Shown here: positions 33,720 to 42,101 of the stretch, piece after piece
How the letters are laid out: every line of letters starts with the position of its first letter
Numbering within the stretch: position 1 is the stretch's first letter
Origin: CAZOOA01 sp964581355
GTDB lineage: Bacteria > Bacillota > Dethiobacteria > DTU022 > UBA8154
Reading direction: 5' to 3'
Assembly (NCBI GenBank): GCA_964581355.1
Contig: CAZOOA010000004.1
Coordinates: 26,767-90,766 of the forward strand
Length of the DNA: 64,000 nucleotides
Position numbers and translations under genes: made by a program
The notes under the pieces: model-generated
Told to the model about the DNA's origin: nothing
Seen by the model: only the letters and a program-made list of their open reading frames with translations
The model's database searches: none

Positions 33720-34460
33720 TTATAATTCCATTAATATATCTTGCAAGGCCTTGCTGCAATTATCCCGGATAACAACTTCTGCCCTGTAATCATGGTTGGT
33801 CGGTTGATTGTTAATAATGGACAACCTTTTTACCAGGCCGGGAAGACCTGCTACGGGATATACAACCAGGCTGCTTCCAATAACCAGTAAATAGTCGCAT
33901 CCTGTTTTCAACTGCCTCTCTGCATCAAAAAAAGCAGCAGACATGGAATCCCCAAATAAGACTACATCGGGCCTTAGAATGTTATTGCAACTGGGGCAAA
34001 GCGGAGGGTTCTTCCCTTGTTCCAGTTGCCCGGGCATCTCGTCAAAATCGTATTCTTTATGGCAGCCCATGCAGTGGCATGTCCTTAAATGGCCATGAAC
34101 CTCCCATACATTTTTTGAACCAGCTTTGTGATGAAGACCATCGATATTTTGTGTAATAATGCCTTTCAATAAACCCATTTCTTCCATTTTAGCCAGGGCA
34201 AAATGCCCTTCGTTGGGTTGAGCTTCTTTTAAACTGCGAAACCGGGCAAAGCCCACTTCGAAGAAAAGCTCGGGACTGCTGTTCAGTGCCTGGGCTGAAG
34301 AGGTTTTTATTGGATCAACTTTTTCCCAAATACCCGTTCCTGGACTGCGAAAATCAGGAATGCCGCTTTCTGTGCTGATCCCAGCCCCGGTTAAAACAAA
34401 AAAACTGGAGCTTTCTTCGATCGCCCGGGCAACTTGTTTCACCTGCTCCTTGTAATCCAT
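33720..34460 (-). CDS. Sir2-family NAD-dependent deacylase
   Basis: 246 aa, sirtuin. GAGISTESGIPDFRSPGTG binds NAD (about residues 23-40), TQNIDGLHHKAG and VHGH give the catalytic histidine, and a zinc ribbon is formed by CHCMGC and CPSC. It removes acetyl or other acyl groups from lysines using NAD+. The start ATG at 34460 (GGAAAGGGGGC upstream) is preferred to one at 34502. It lies between gltX and a VanW-family gene with about 120-base gaps on each side, so it is probably its own unit. Confidence 0.88.
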   Translation of the reverse strand: MDYKEQVKQVARAIEESSSFFVLTGAGISTESGIPDFRSPGTGIWEKVDPIKTSSAQALNSSPELFFEVGFARFRSLKEAQPNEGHFALAKMEEMGLLKGIITQNIDGLHHKAGSKNVWEVHGHLRTCHCMGCHKEYDFDEMPGQLEQGKNPPLCPSCNNILRPDVVLFGDSMSAAFFDAERQLKTGCDYLLVIGSSLVVYPVAGLPGLVKRLSIINNQPTNHDYRAEVVIRDNCSKALQDILMEL

Positions 34461-34621
34461 TTTCTGCCCCCTTTCCTGTCCAAGCTGCAACAGGATGCCC
34501 ATTTGATAATATTTCTATAGTTCTTGTTTATAAGTTCTTTTTTAAAATGTAAATTCCTGCCCTGACCACTTAATTGTACAGCTAAAAAAGGGCAGTACAT
34601 AACTGCACCAGGAGTTAGAGT

Positions 34622-35986
34622 TTAAGAAGATGGTCCGATGACAACTATTTCCGGCCTGGGTGCATAAGAATCACTATATAGATGTTCTCTTCCTACCTCC
34701 TTCCCGTTTTGGTAATATTGGCGATATGTTTCCACCTGGTAGCCCGGCCGACCAGTTTGCTGAACAGCTCTATATCCGGGGTCCTGTTCCCTGGAAATGA
34801 TTTCTTGAATAGGATAGGAGATCTCTTTTTTAATCCGTGCAATTATGCGGATATCCAGGGAGTCATCCCTGGTCCCAAATAGTTTTGCTTTTAGGTAGCC
34901 ATCCACAGCATATAGATGGATTAAGAGATGGCAAGGATAATTATTGATAAACTTTAAATCCAGGTAATCATAGGCTACTGCAGCGTCAAAGCCCGGGGGG
35001 AGGTAGTTGACAGCCAGTCCATGATTATGGCGTTCTTTTATTTCCAGGCCAGCATACAGGGCAGCATTATAAAGGGTAGATGAAACCTGGCAAATCCCGC
35101 CTCCAGCCTCAGGTACAAGTTGGTCATCTATAATAACGGGGGCGTTTTTAAAGCCCCCTTCAAGAGAGGCTTTACCTACATATTGATTAAAGGAAAAAAG
35201 TTCACCGGGGGCTAGTAGAATGTTATCAATTTTTGAAGCTGCCAGTTTAATATTATGTGCTCTGTTTTCATTGGAAGGGTTAAACTGGGTTTGCTTTAAA
35301 GCTACTTCCTCCTTTACCCCCTTGTTAATTACATCAAATACGGTGTGCTCGGGATAAACAGGAAGCATTTCTGCTTTTAAAACCAGGGACTCCCCTGGCC
35401 AGATTGATAATTTCTTTTTCAATTCTTCTTTCAATGGTTCGATGGCAAGTTCCAGGCCATTTTTGTGAGGGGTAAAAATTAACTGACCCTGTTCGGCCCG
35501 CACCTCAGCATTGCCAGGAGTTTGGTGCAGGACAGCAGCAATGTCAACAAAAACAGTCTCAAAACAATCGTTTTTGCTGCGGTATGATACCTGGATCTGT
35601 GTAGGTGAAAGGCAACCCGTGATCCGTTGCAGGAACGGGATGGAAACATTTTGCTTCTTTAAATTTTTGATTGTTTGTTCTCGGTCAATTTCTATCCCCA
35701 GGTCCCTCAGAATTATTTCTTTTTCTGCTCCTTTTTCGTTGATGACCAGCACTGCTTTCTCCTTTTTCATCCTGTAATCCAGATGATCTAAATGTTCATC
35801 TAAAGCAGAAAAAGTATAGTATCCAATATTTTTCTCTCCCAGGTAGAAACAGGGCGGCAGACGAAACATGTAGTATAGCCATAAAAACGAAAAAGAAACT
35901 AATCCCAAAGCAAAGATGCCCAGGGCTGTTTTCCAGGATAATCTTCTCATTAATAAATTTTTTATTCCACAAAGCGCTTTAATCAT
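34622..35986 (-). CDS. VanW-family protein with PGBD4 and G5 domains
   Basis: 454 aa with one N-terminal transmembrane segment (about residues 17-38), so membrane-anchored facing outside. A putative peptidoglycan-binding region (PGBD4-like, about 60-210) is followed by the VanW domain (about 225-385) with IDNILLAPGELFSFN and GGGICQVSSTLYNAALYAGL. A C-terminal G5-like domain (about 395-445) contains GxxG-type turns. VanW accompanies vancomycin-resistance operons but most homologues, like B. subtilis YoaR, are of unknown function; no van genes are present here. A hairpin lies just upstream of this gene (36022-36049). Confidence 0.8.
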   Translation of the reverse strand: MIKALCGIKNLLMRRLSWKTALGIFALGLVSFSFLWLYYMFRLPPCFYLGEKNIGYYTFSALDEHLDHLDYRMKKEKAVLVINEKGAEKEIILRDLGIEIDREQTIKNLKKQNVSIPFLQRITGCLSPTQIQVSYRSKNDCFETVFVDIAAVLHQTPGNAEVRAEQGQLIFTPHKNGLELAIEPLKEELKKKLSIWPGESLVLKAEMLPVYPEHTVFDVINKGVKEEVALKQTQFNPSNENRAHNIKLAASKIDNILLAPGELFSFNQYVGKASLEGGFKNAPVIIDDQLVPEAGGGICQVSSTLYNAALYAGLEIKERHNHGLAVNYLPPGFDAAVAYDYLDLKFINNYPCHLLIHLYAVDGYLKAKLFGTRDDSLDIRIIARIKKEISYPIQEIISREQDPGYRAVQQTGRPGYQVETYRQYYQNGKEVGREHLYSDSYAPRPEIVVIGPSS

Positions 35987-36021
35987 TTGGTTATTGTTAT
36001 GTTTTTGTTCTTACTTTATGA

Positions 36022-36049
36022 ATCAACCCCTGCAAAAAAATACAGGGGT
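36022..36049. terminator. Hairpin downstream of the Oad operon
   Basis: CAACCCCTG and CAGGGGTTG form a 9-bp stem with an A-rich 9-nt loop. On the minus strand the stem follows a TTTTTT run instead of preceding one, so it is a hairpin of uncertain terminator strength, about 115 bases past the OadB-like stop. Confidence 0.5.
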
Positions 36050-36162
36050 TGAAAAAAGTCTTATGTTGGTTTGTAGCTGGTATGCTGCTCAGCCCATTTA
36101 TTGTATCATTCTCCGCAAAGCCGTGGGGAGCAGTTTCGATGATTTTTTGTTAGCAATCATAC

Positions 36163-37296
36163 TTAAGCCAGCAGGGATAAAAATATACCTGCTGCTACAG
36201 CTGAACCAATGACTCCAGCTACGTTTGGGCCCATGGCATGCATCAAAAGATAATTATTGGGGTTTTCCTGTTTCCCAACCATCTGGGAGACTCGAGCCGC
36301 CATGGGGACTGCAGAAACCCCGGCAGAACCGATCAGTGGATTTACCTTTCCTCCAGTTGCTTTGCACATAATTTTGCCCATGAGGACACCCGCTGCTGTT
36401 CCAACAGCGAAAGCAAACAGCCCTAACAAGATAATCATGATGGTTTCTCTTTGGAGGAAATATTCCGCACTGGCATTGGCTCCAACGGTAATGCCCAGGA
36501 AAATTACAACAATATTGTTTAATTCGTTTTGTGCAGCCTTGTTCAAACGCTCTGTAACACCACATTCCCTGAGCAGGTTTCCAAACATCAACATTCCCAA
36601 CAAAGGTATCGCTGCAGGTAGCAGCAAACCTGTTAATAATATCACAACGATGGGAAAAAGAATTCTTTCCCTCTTGGAAACGGGGCGCAGCTGCTGCATT
36701 ACAATTTTTCTTTCTTCTTTTGTGGTAAATAGTTTCATAATGGGGGGCTGGATAATCGGCACCAGCGCCATGTACGAATAAGCCGCCACAGCAATGGCTC
36801 CTAGCAGCTCGGGAGCCATTCGTGAAGCGAGATAAATGGCTGTCGGTCCGTCTGCACCACCGATAATGCCAATGGCACCGGCTTCAAAAGGAGTAAAGCC
36901 GAAAAACAGGATCGCCCCCAGGAAGGTGGTAAAAATGCCAAACTGTGCCGCAGCACCCAATAACAGCGTTTTTGGGTTGGAAATCAAGGGGCCAAAATCA
37001 GTTAATGCACCTACCCCTAAAAAAATTAAGGGAGGATAGATGCCCAGTTCTATACCTTGATAAAGGTAGTATAATAATCCCCCCAACTCACCGTCCTGGG
37101 GTGGTGCCATCAAGCCACCCAGGGGCAGGTTAACCAAAAGCATCCCAAAGCTAATCGGAACCAGTAATAATGGCTCATATTTTTTTACAATTCCCATGTA
37201 AAGAAGAACAAGGGACACTATAATCATGCCAAGATGTGGAATTGTGAGGTGGGCAAATCCAGTGGTAAGTAAAAAGTCCATTAGCCTTTCTAGCAT
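36163..37296 (-). CDS. Na+-translocating decarboxylase beta subunit (OadB/MmdB/GcdB)
   Basis: 377 aa with about nine to eleven predicted membrane helices. It matches the beta subunit of Na+-pumping biotin-dependent decarboxylases: FLGVGALTDFGPL, the conserved GIIGGADGPTAIYLAS loop that binds sodium, and NPLIGSAGVSAVPMAARV. It uses carboxybiotin decarboxylation to pump Na+ outward. The stop codon ends a seven-gene minus-strand operon (ferredoxin to here). GGGGGAGGG precedes the ATG at 37296. Whether its acyl-CoA substrate is methylmalonyl-, glutaconyl- or malonyl-CoA cannot be seen because the alpha subunit is not here. Confidence 0.88.
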   Translation of the reverse strand: MLERLMDFLLTTGFAHLTIPHLGMIIVSLVLLYMGIVKKYEPLLLVPISFGMLLVNLPLGGLMAPPQDGELGGLLYYLYQGIELGIYPPLIFLGVGALTDFGPLISNPKTLLLGAAAQFGIFTTFLGAILFFGFTPFEAGAIGIIGGADGPTAIYLASRMAPELLGAIAVAAYSYMALVPIIQPPIMKLFTTKEERKIVMQQLRPVSKRERILFPIVVILLTGLLLPAAIPLLGMLMFGNLLRECGVTERLNKAAQNELNNIVVIFLGITVGANASAEYFLQRETIMIILLGLFAFAVGTAAGVLMGKIMCKATGGKVNPLIGSAGVSAVPMAARVSQMVGKQENPNNYLLMHAMGPNVAGVIGSAVAAGIFLSLLA

Positions 37297-37316
37297 TGTA
37301 AACCCTCCCCCGCCCG

Positions 37317-37811
37317 TTATTCAATGACCAGCATTAAATCACCTGTGTTTACTGTTGAACCTTTTTCAACATGTATAGATTTGATAGACCCCGGGGAGGG
37401 GGCTGTAACCTCGTTTTCCATCTTCATTGCCTCTAAAATCAGTAACAAATCCCCTTCTTTTACAGAGTCGCCGACACTTACTTTCACATCAATAACAGAG
37501 CCCGGCATGGGAGCTGTTACCGGCACTCCACCCTCCACTTTAACCTCCGGTTTTGGTTTCGGCTTGGGTGTCTCCTTGGGTGCTTCTTGTTTAGCCGGGG
37601 GCTCAGGAGTTGAAGTTGGTTGAGCCCTGGGTGGAGAAGGAGGAGGAGCAGGAGCTTGTTGGGTTGGTGGAGTTGGTGGAGTTGGTGCTGACTGAGGTGC
37701 AGCATACTGCTGCGGCTGTTGTGGCATAGAATAAGCAGCCGGCTGACTTCCGACTTCTTCAACAACTACTTCAAAAGGTTGGCCATTAACATACACGCGG
37801 AATTTTCTCAT
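37317..37811 (-). CDS. Biotin carboxyl carrier protein of the decarboxylase (gamma-type)
   Basis: 164 aa. The N-terminus MRKFRVYVNGQPFEVVVEEVG is typical of BCCP subunits of these decarboxylases. A long proline-, alanine- and glutamine-rich flexible linker (about residues 25-90) leads to a biotinyl domain (about 93-164) with EAMKMEN; the biotinylated lysine is K130. It carries CO2 from the carboxyltransferase to the OadB-like pump. The start overlaps the OadG-like stop by 4 bases. It ends 20 bases before the OadB-like start. Confidence 0.92.
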   Translation of the reverse strand: MRKFRVYVNGQPFEVVVEEVGSQPAAYSMPQQPQQYAAPQSAPTPPTPPTQQAPAPPPSPPRAQPTSTPEPPAKQEAPKETPKPKPKPEVKVEGGVPVTAPMPGSVIDVKVSVGDSVKEGDLLLILEAMKMENEVTAPSPGSIKSIHVEKGSTVNTGDLMLVIE

Positions 37812-38335
37812 CGTAATATCCCCCTTCTAAGTAAAACAAAATCCTGCCTTAATTGTAATAGTCGGGTTCTTCCCATTTCCACCCACAAATTACCTTCTGG
37901 ACCCCGTTCAGGGACATCTACTGCAAACGAACCTGGCGCTTCAAAAAGATAACTTAAAGCTCCGGTTATTGCAGCAATTACTTCCGGCCCAGCCTGTTTT
38001 TCCTGTTCTACATACATGGCTGCAGCAATAGCAGCAACCTGCTCAGGAGGGGCAGAAGAATCCGTTGCGACAGATATTGTCTCCATCTGACCTTCATTCT
38101 GACCTTCATTTTTAGCCAACGCAGCCGAAGGTTCAGTTTGTTCACCGCTTTCCTGGCCCTGACCATCCCCCTCAGACTTGGTCTGCTGTTGGAGTGATCC
38201 AGTCATATCTTTTTTCTCTTTAGGTGCCAGAAAGCGGTTAAAACCCATCAATATAACTGAAAGTAATACCAATGCTACAATTACTACAGAGAAACCAACA
38301 ACTAGCACTTCTAAGCCAAATCGTAATTCATTCAT
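37808..38335 (-). CDS. OadG-like small membrane subunit
   Basis: 175 aa. A single N-terminal membrane helix (LEVLVVGFSVVIVALVLLSV, about residues 7-30) is followed by an acidic linker and a C-terminal domain of about 60 aa. This is the OadG/MmdD layout, the subunit that joins the pump to the biotin carrier and carboxyltransferase. The start ATG at 38335 has AGGAGG upstream; a frame further upstream is rejected. The gene begins 30 bases after KorC stops, giving continuous transcription. The C-terminal part (VAAIAAAMYVEQE) resembles sequence seen in MmdD-type subunits. Confidence 0.8.
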   Translation of the reverse strand: MNELRFGLEVLVVGFSVVIVALVLLSVILMGFNRFLAPKEKKDMTGSLQQQTKSEGDGQGQESGEQTEPSAALAKNEGQNEGQMETISVATDSSAPPEQVAAIAAAMYVEQEKQAGPEVIAAITGALSYLFEAPGSFAVDVPERGPEGNLWVEMGRTRLLQLRQDFVLLRRGILR

Positions 38336-38364
38336 TGCTAAACCTCCTACATGAAAAAATAATT

Positions 38365-38934
38365 TTACGTTTTTTTCACCTCCCTGGATTCTAAGCGCTC
38401 CTTGCCCAACTCCCAACCTTTGGCAAAGGCTTGTGAATTCAGTTCCATCGTGTGAGGAGGCACTCTCTTTTTCAGTGCTTCTTCTACCGATGAGAATTCC
38501 AGTATTTTGCTTAAGGAAGTTAACACGCCCAAGGCAACAATATTGGACACTATCTCCCGCCCTAAATCGTTCCGGGCCTTGGATATAATGGGAAAAGAAT
38601 TAACCCGGGCACGCTGCACCTTGGCATCAACACTGTCGTCTATAATAATGATGCTTTCTGAAGCCACGTTATAACAGTATTTTGAATATGCCTCGGTGGT
38701 AAGAGCCAGAAAGATATCTGCCTCTTCGACTTCCAGGTAGTCTATCGGTTTATTGCTAATAATTACTTCCGCGCGACTGGCTCCCCCCCTGGCTTCGGGC
38801 CCGTAGCTTTGTGTCTGAACAACCTGCTTGCCCTCCAGGTTTCCGGCTTCCGCAAGGATAATACCGGCCAGAATAAGTCCCTGCCCCCCTGAACCGCTTA
38901 GCCTGATTTGCCATTTTTCTTCCTGTGTTCTCAT
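38365..38934 (-). CDS. korC: 2-oxoacid:ferredoxin oxidoreductase gamma subunit (KorC)
   Basis: 189 aa. The pattern RLSGSGGQGLILAGIILAEA near the N-terminus and GGASRAEVIIS at about 56-66 identify the gamma subunit (POR_N-like, residues 8-180) of 2-oxoacid:ferredoxin oxidoreductases. It overlaps the KorB stop by 4 bases. With KorA, KorB and a ferredoxin it forms a complete four-subunit enzyme, oxidising 2-oxoglutarate or a related 2-oxoacid to an acyl-CoA and reducing ferredoxin. The ACGTTTTTTTC-rich end is followed by the OadG-like gene. Confidence 0.9.
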   Translation of the reverse strand: MRTQEEKWQIRLSGSGGQGLILAGIILAEAGNLEGKQVVQTQSYGPEARGGASRAEVIISNKPIDYLEVEEADIFLALTTEAYSKYCYNVASESIIIIDDSVDAKVQRARVNSFPIISKARNDLGREIVSNIVALGVLTSLSKILEFSSVEEALKKRVPPHTMELNSQAFAKGWELGKERLESREVKKT

Positions 38935-39758
38935 TTTGCATTCTCCTGAACATTTTCAATTACTTTATGATATTCTTCTGTATATTCTGGCCTGTAACGG
39001 GAAGAAAGCACACCTGTCAAAATTTTTCCCTTAAGCGCGCTGGGAGACATCCTGGAGGCGGCTTTCATGGTCACTGTATTTTCCTTTTGCCACCTCAGCA
39101 TATCCACGGCACTTCCTTTTTTATTCATTCGCCCATAATAGATCGGGCACTGGGATAAGACTTCTACCAGGGAAAATCCATTGTTCTCCATGGACTTCAA
39201 AATCAAATCCTCCAGCAGGACAGGCTGATATGTTCCACCCCGGGCTACAAAAGTGGCCCCTGCGCTTTCGGCAACCTTACACATATCCAACTCCGGTTCC
39301 ACGTTTCCATATGGAGCGGTTGACGCCTTGTCTCCTTTTAAAGTCAGCGGGGAGTACTGGCCTCCCGTCATACCATAAATATTATTATTGATGACGATTA
39401 AGGATATGTTTATGTTTCTTCGACAGGAATGTAAAAAGTGATTCCCACCAATTGCCGTAGCATCCCCATCCCCTGTAATCACAACAACCTCAAGGTCGGG
39501 ATTGGCCAGCTTGATCCCTGTAGCAAAAGCCAGGGGGCGGCCATGGGTGGTGTGCAGCGTGTTAAAGTCAATGTATCCACTGATCCTGGAAGAACATCCT
39601 ATACCGCTAACTACAACTACTTTGTTCCGATCAAGCTGTAATGAATCAACAGCCCTTAAAAAAGCACTCATAGCCATGCCATTGCCACATCCGGGACACC
39701 AGATATGGGGCATTTTATCCATTCGTAAATACTTGTTAACATTAAAGGACTTCGGCAT
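38931..39758 (-). CDS. korB: 2-oxoacid:ferredoxin oxidoreductase beta subunit (KorB)
   Basis: 275 aa, TPP-binding subunit. HIWCPGCGNGMAMSAF (cysteines near residue 20 bind Fe-S) and GDGDATAIGGNHFLH (the GDG...NN TPP motif) are present, with NNNIYGMTGGQ soon after. It binds thiamine diphosphate and passes electrons to an internal cluster. The start ATG at 39758 (AGGGGTG upstream) is preferred to an in-frame GTG at 39770 lying inside that site. It overlaps KorA by 17 bases and KorC by 4. Confidence 0.92.
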   Translation of the reverse strand: MPKSFNVNKYLRMDKMPHIWCPGCGNGMAMSAFLRAVDSLQLDRNKVVVVSGIGCSSRISGYIDFNTLHTTHGRPLAFATGIKLANPDLEVVVITGDGDATAIGGNHFLHSCRRNINISLIVINNNIYGMTGGQYSPLTLKGDKASTAPYGNVEPELDMCKVAESAGATFVARGGTYQPVLLEDLILKSMENNGFSLVEVLSQCPIYYGRMNKKGSAVDMLRWQKENTVTMKAASRMSPSALKGKILTGVLSSRYRPEYTEEYHKVIENVQENAK

Positions 39759-40893
39759 GTTTTTCTTCACCCCTGAAATATGCGACTATTTTGTTCGGAT
39801 GGAACAATCGCCCGTCTATCTGTGACAAAGTGACGACTATGGTTCGATCACTAACTACCTTTTTGACTTCCCGGGCATATTGACCTAAATTCATTTCCGG
39901 GACCAGGACAGACCGCTTGCCCAGGGTTTTTTGGCGAACCAGTTTTTCGGGAAAAGGCCAAAGGGTCTGCAGTTGAAGCAGTCCGGCTTTGATTCCTTCT
40001 TTACGAGCGATTTTAACAGCACTTGCTGCCGAGCGGGCAGATGCTCCAAAAGCTATCAACAGGTGCTCTGCATCTTCGGTCATCATTTCTTTATACAGGG
40101 TAATTTCATCCTGGTGAGCAAAAATTTTGTTATTCAGCCTGCGAAGCAGTTTATCAATAGCTGCATGGTTCCCGGCACATGGAAAACCTGTCTCATCATG
40201 GACAAGCCCGGTAACATGGTGCCGGTAGCCTTCTCCAAATGCAGCCATGGGAGGCGGTGCATCAGCTTCTGCGGCGTATGGAAGAAACTTATCCGGTGTT
40301 TCCCAGGGACTGGGACGGCTTATTAGCTTGATATGATCGTAGTTGCTCAGCTGGACACTTTCTCTTAGATGGCCGATGGTTTCATCCAGCAGCAGGATTA
40401 CAGGTGTCCGAAATCGCTCAGAAAAGTTGAAAGCCATAATTGTCAGGTAGTAAGTCTCTTCAACAGAAGCTGGACAAAGGGCTATTATCGCGTGTTCTCC
40501 GTGGGTCCCCCACCTGGCCTGCAAAACGTCTCCCTGAGAGGTAAGGGTTGGGCCGCCGGTGCTGGGCCCCAGGCGCTGAACATTGACTATCACACAGGGA
40601 ACCTCGGTCATAATAGCGAAGCCCAAGTTTTCTTGCTTTAAACTAAACCCAGGCCCGCTGGTGGCTGTTAAAGACTTGGTACCGGCTAACGATGCCCCAA
40701 TGACAGCAGCCATAGAAGCAATTTCATCCTCCATTTGGATAAACTTGCCGCCCTGCAGCGGCAATTTCCGGGCCAGCAATTCAGCAATTTCCGTGGAGGG
40801 GGTAATTGGATACCCGGCAAAAAATTGAACACCAGCTTTTATGGCGCCTTCCGCACAGGCTTCATTTCCCTGCATTAACCTTCGACTACTCAT
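39742..40893 (-). CDS. korA: 2-oxoacid:ferredoxin oxidoreductase alpha subunit (KorA)
   Basis: 383 aa, transketolase-type subunit. Conserved GYPITPSTEIAELLA, MEDEIASMAAVIGASLAG and SGPGFSLKQE patterns, then a C-terminal transketolase C region (about 285-375) match KorA/VorB. The glycine- and threonine-rich SGPG loop contacts the substrate-TPP site. The subunit is closer in layout to 2-oxoglutarate and 2-oxoisovalerate enzymes than to pyruvate enzymes, which are usually single chains here, but 2-oxoacid specificity is inferred. Its start overlaps the upstream ferredoxin stop by 8 bases. Confidence 0.92.
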   Translation of the reverse strand: MSSRRLMQGNEACAEGAIKAGVQFFAGYPITPSTEIAELLARKLPLQGGKFIQMEDEIASMAAVIGASLAGTKSLTATSGPGFSLKQENLGFAIMTEVPCVIVNVQRLGPSTGGPTLTSQGDVLQARWGTHGEHAIIALCPASVEETYYLTIMAFNFSERFRTPVILLLDETIGHLRESVQLSNYDHIKLISRPSPWETPDKFLPYAAEADAPPPMAAFGEGYRHHVTGLVHDETGFPCAGNHAAIDKLLRRLNNKIFAHQDEITLYKEMMTEDAEHLLIAFGASARSAASAVKIARKEGIKAGLLQLQTLWPFPEKLVRQKTLGKRSVLVPEMNLGQYAREVKKVVSDRTIVVTLSQIDGRLFHPNKIVAYFRGEEKHAEVL

Positions 40894-41107
40894 CTTCTCT
40901 TTCCTCCAACTCTATGGCAAAATCCGGACAGCGTAACTGACACAAGCCGCACAAAACGCAGTCTTCGGGCCGGGCAGCGACCGCTTTTCCATCTTTCATT
41001 TCAAATAATTTCTTGGGACAATACTCTACACAAATACCGCAACCTTTGCACCAGGCTGTATTTATAGACACAGGTTGCTTTTCCTGGTTATTCTGTACTT
41101 CGGCCAT
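40886..41107 (-). CDS. korD: Ferredoxin subunit (KorD type), two 4Fe-4S
   Basis: 73 aa. Two CxxCxxCxxxC clusters, CKGCGICVEYCP and CVLCGLCQLRCP, bind two [4Fe-4S] centres. It is the first gene of the Kor-Oad operon and accepts electrons from the TPP subunit. The ATG at 41107 with AAGGGTG upstream is preferred to a GTG at 41116. It overlaps korA by 8 bases. The promoter upstream was not identified. Confidence 0.9.
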   Translation of the reverse strand: MAEVQNNQEKQPVSINTAWCKGCGICVEYCPKKLFEMKDGKAVAARPEDCVLCGLCQLRCPDFAIELEEREDE

Positions 41108-41217
41108 TTTATTCACCCTTGCTATCTGACATTTGTTCTAAAAAGTTAAAACATTTCTAATACCAGTTATGGCTTACCTATTTATTCTTTATCTAATTGG
41201 TAAAATCCTTTTTTCCG

Positions 41218-42063
41218 CTAAAATCTTTTCGTCCCTTTTCGAATCGCAGCGCTTACTCTTTTCAACTTCTCCAGGTATGAATAGTTAATGGAGACCGCCC
41301 CCACGTTGGGAGACGACCCGAGATTGGAACCATGGAAGTCTGAACCTCCTGTCACCAAAAGATTATATTTTTTGGCGTATTTCATATAACGGAGGTTGGC
41401 AAAAAGCTGCTGATCAGGGTGAAAAACCTCAATACCAAGAAGGCCGGCGCTTACCAGAGAGGGGATAATCGAATCTTCTTTATAGAGACCTGGATGAGCC
41501 AGAACCGGTATCCCCTTTGCATTTCTAATTAAAAATATCGCGTCATAGGGGGAGAATTTAATGCGGTCTACAAATGCCGGGGCTTCATGACCGATATACC
41601 GCTCAAAAGCCTCTGCAGGATCCTGGCAGTATCCTTTCTTGCATAAAGCTATCGCCAGGTGTGGTCTTCCCATTAAGTCACCTTTCACTATATTCAAGAC
41701 GTCTGAAAACTCAATGGAAAGGCCCATCTTCTGCAGTTTTTCCACCATCTTGGCCATTCTATCAAAACGATTTACCCGAATCTTTTTCAAATTTTTCCGA
41801 AAAGCGGGATTGCTGGGATCGCAATAATACCCCAGCATGTGGATTTCCTTCCCTTTGTAATCTGTGCTCAATTCGACGCCGGGTATAATCTCAACACCGT
41901 ACTTTCTACCTGCAGTTTCAGCATAGGGCAATCCCTGCATCGTGTCATGGTCTGTAAGAGCAATCGCTGAAACACCCAGGTTATTAGCTTCATTGACAAC
42001 CTCATCTGGGGTTAACATGCCATCGGAAACACTGGTATGAACATGTAAGTCTACTCTGCTCAT
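41218..42063 (-). CDS. PHP-domain phosphoesterase
   Basis: 281 aa, single PHP domain of the YciV/RNase AM or TrpH-like type. Metal motifs are DLHVHTSVSDG (5-15), ALTDHD (about 36-41), E of ELSTDYKGKEIHMLGYY, and later VLAHPG and GSDFHG. Family members hydrolyse phosphoesters, including 5' nucleotides from short RNAs or 3',5'-bisphosphonucleotides. It sits between the dipeptidase gene and the Kor operon with about 40-110 base gaps. The exact substrate is not told by sequence. Confidence 0.85.
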   Translation of the reverse strand: MSRVDLHVHTSVSDGMLTPDEVVNEANNLGVSAIALTDHDTMQGLPYAETAGRKYGVEIIPGVELSTDYKGKEIHMLGYYCDPSNPAFRKNLKKIRVNRFDRMAKMVEKLQKMGLSIEFSDVLNIVKGDLMGRPHLAIALCKKGYCQDPAEAFERYIGHEAPAFVDRIKFSPYDAIFLIRNAKGIPVLAHPGLYKEDSIIPSLVSAGLLGIEVFHPDQQLFANLRYMKYAKKYNLLVTGGSDFHGSNLGSSPNVGAVSINYSYLEKLKRVSAAIRKGTKRF

Positions 42064-42101
42064 AAAGGAACTTCCTGTTCTTTTATAATTTGCTTTTCTT
42101 C

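Noticed and set aside
34622..35986. Vancomycin resistance cluster
   Set aside because: Only a VanW-family protein is present; no vanA/B, vanH, vanX or VanRS genes are nearby.
38931..40893. Calling the oxidoreductase a pyruvate:ferredoxin enzyme
   Set aside because: The four-subunit order with KorA-type alpha and separate ferredoxin, and the sequence layout, fit 2-oxoglutarate or branched-chain types better; specificity remains inferred.
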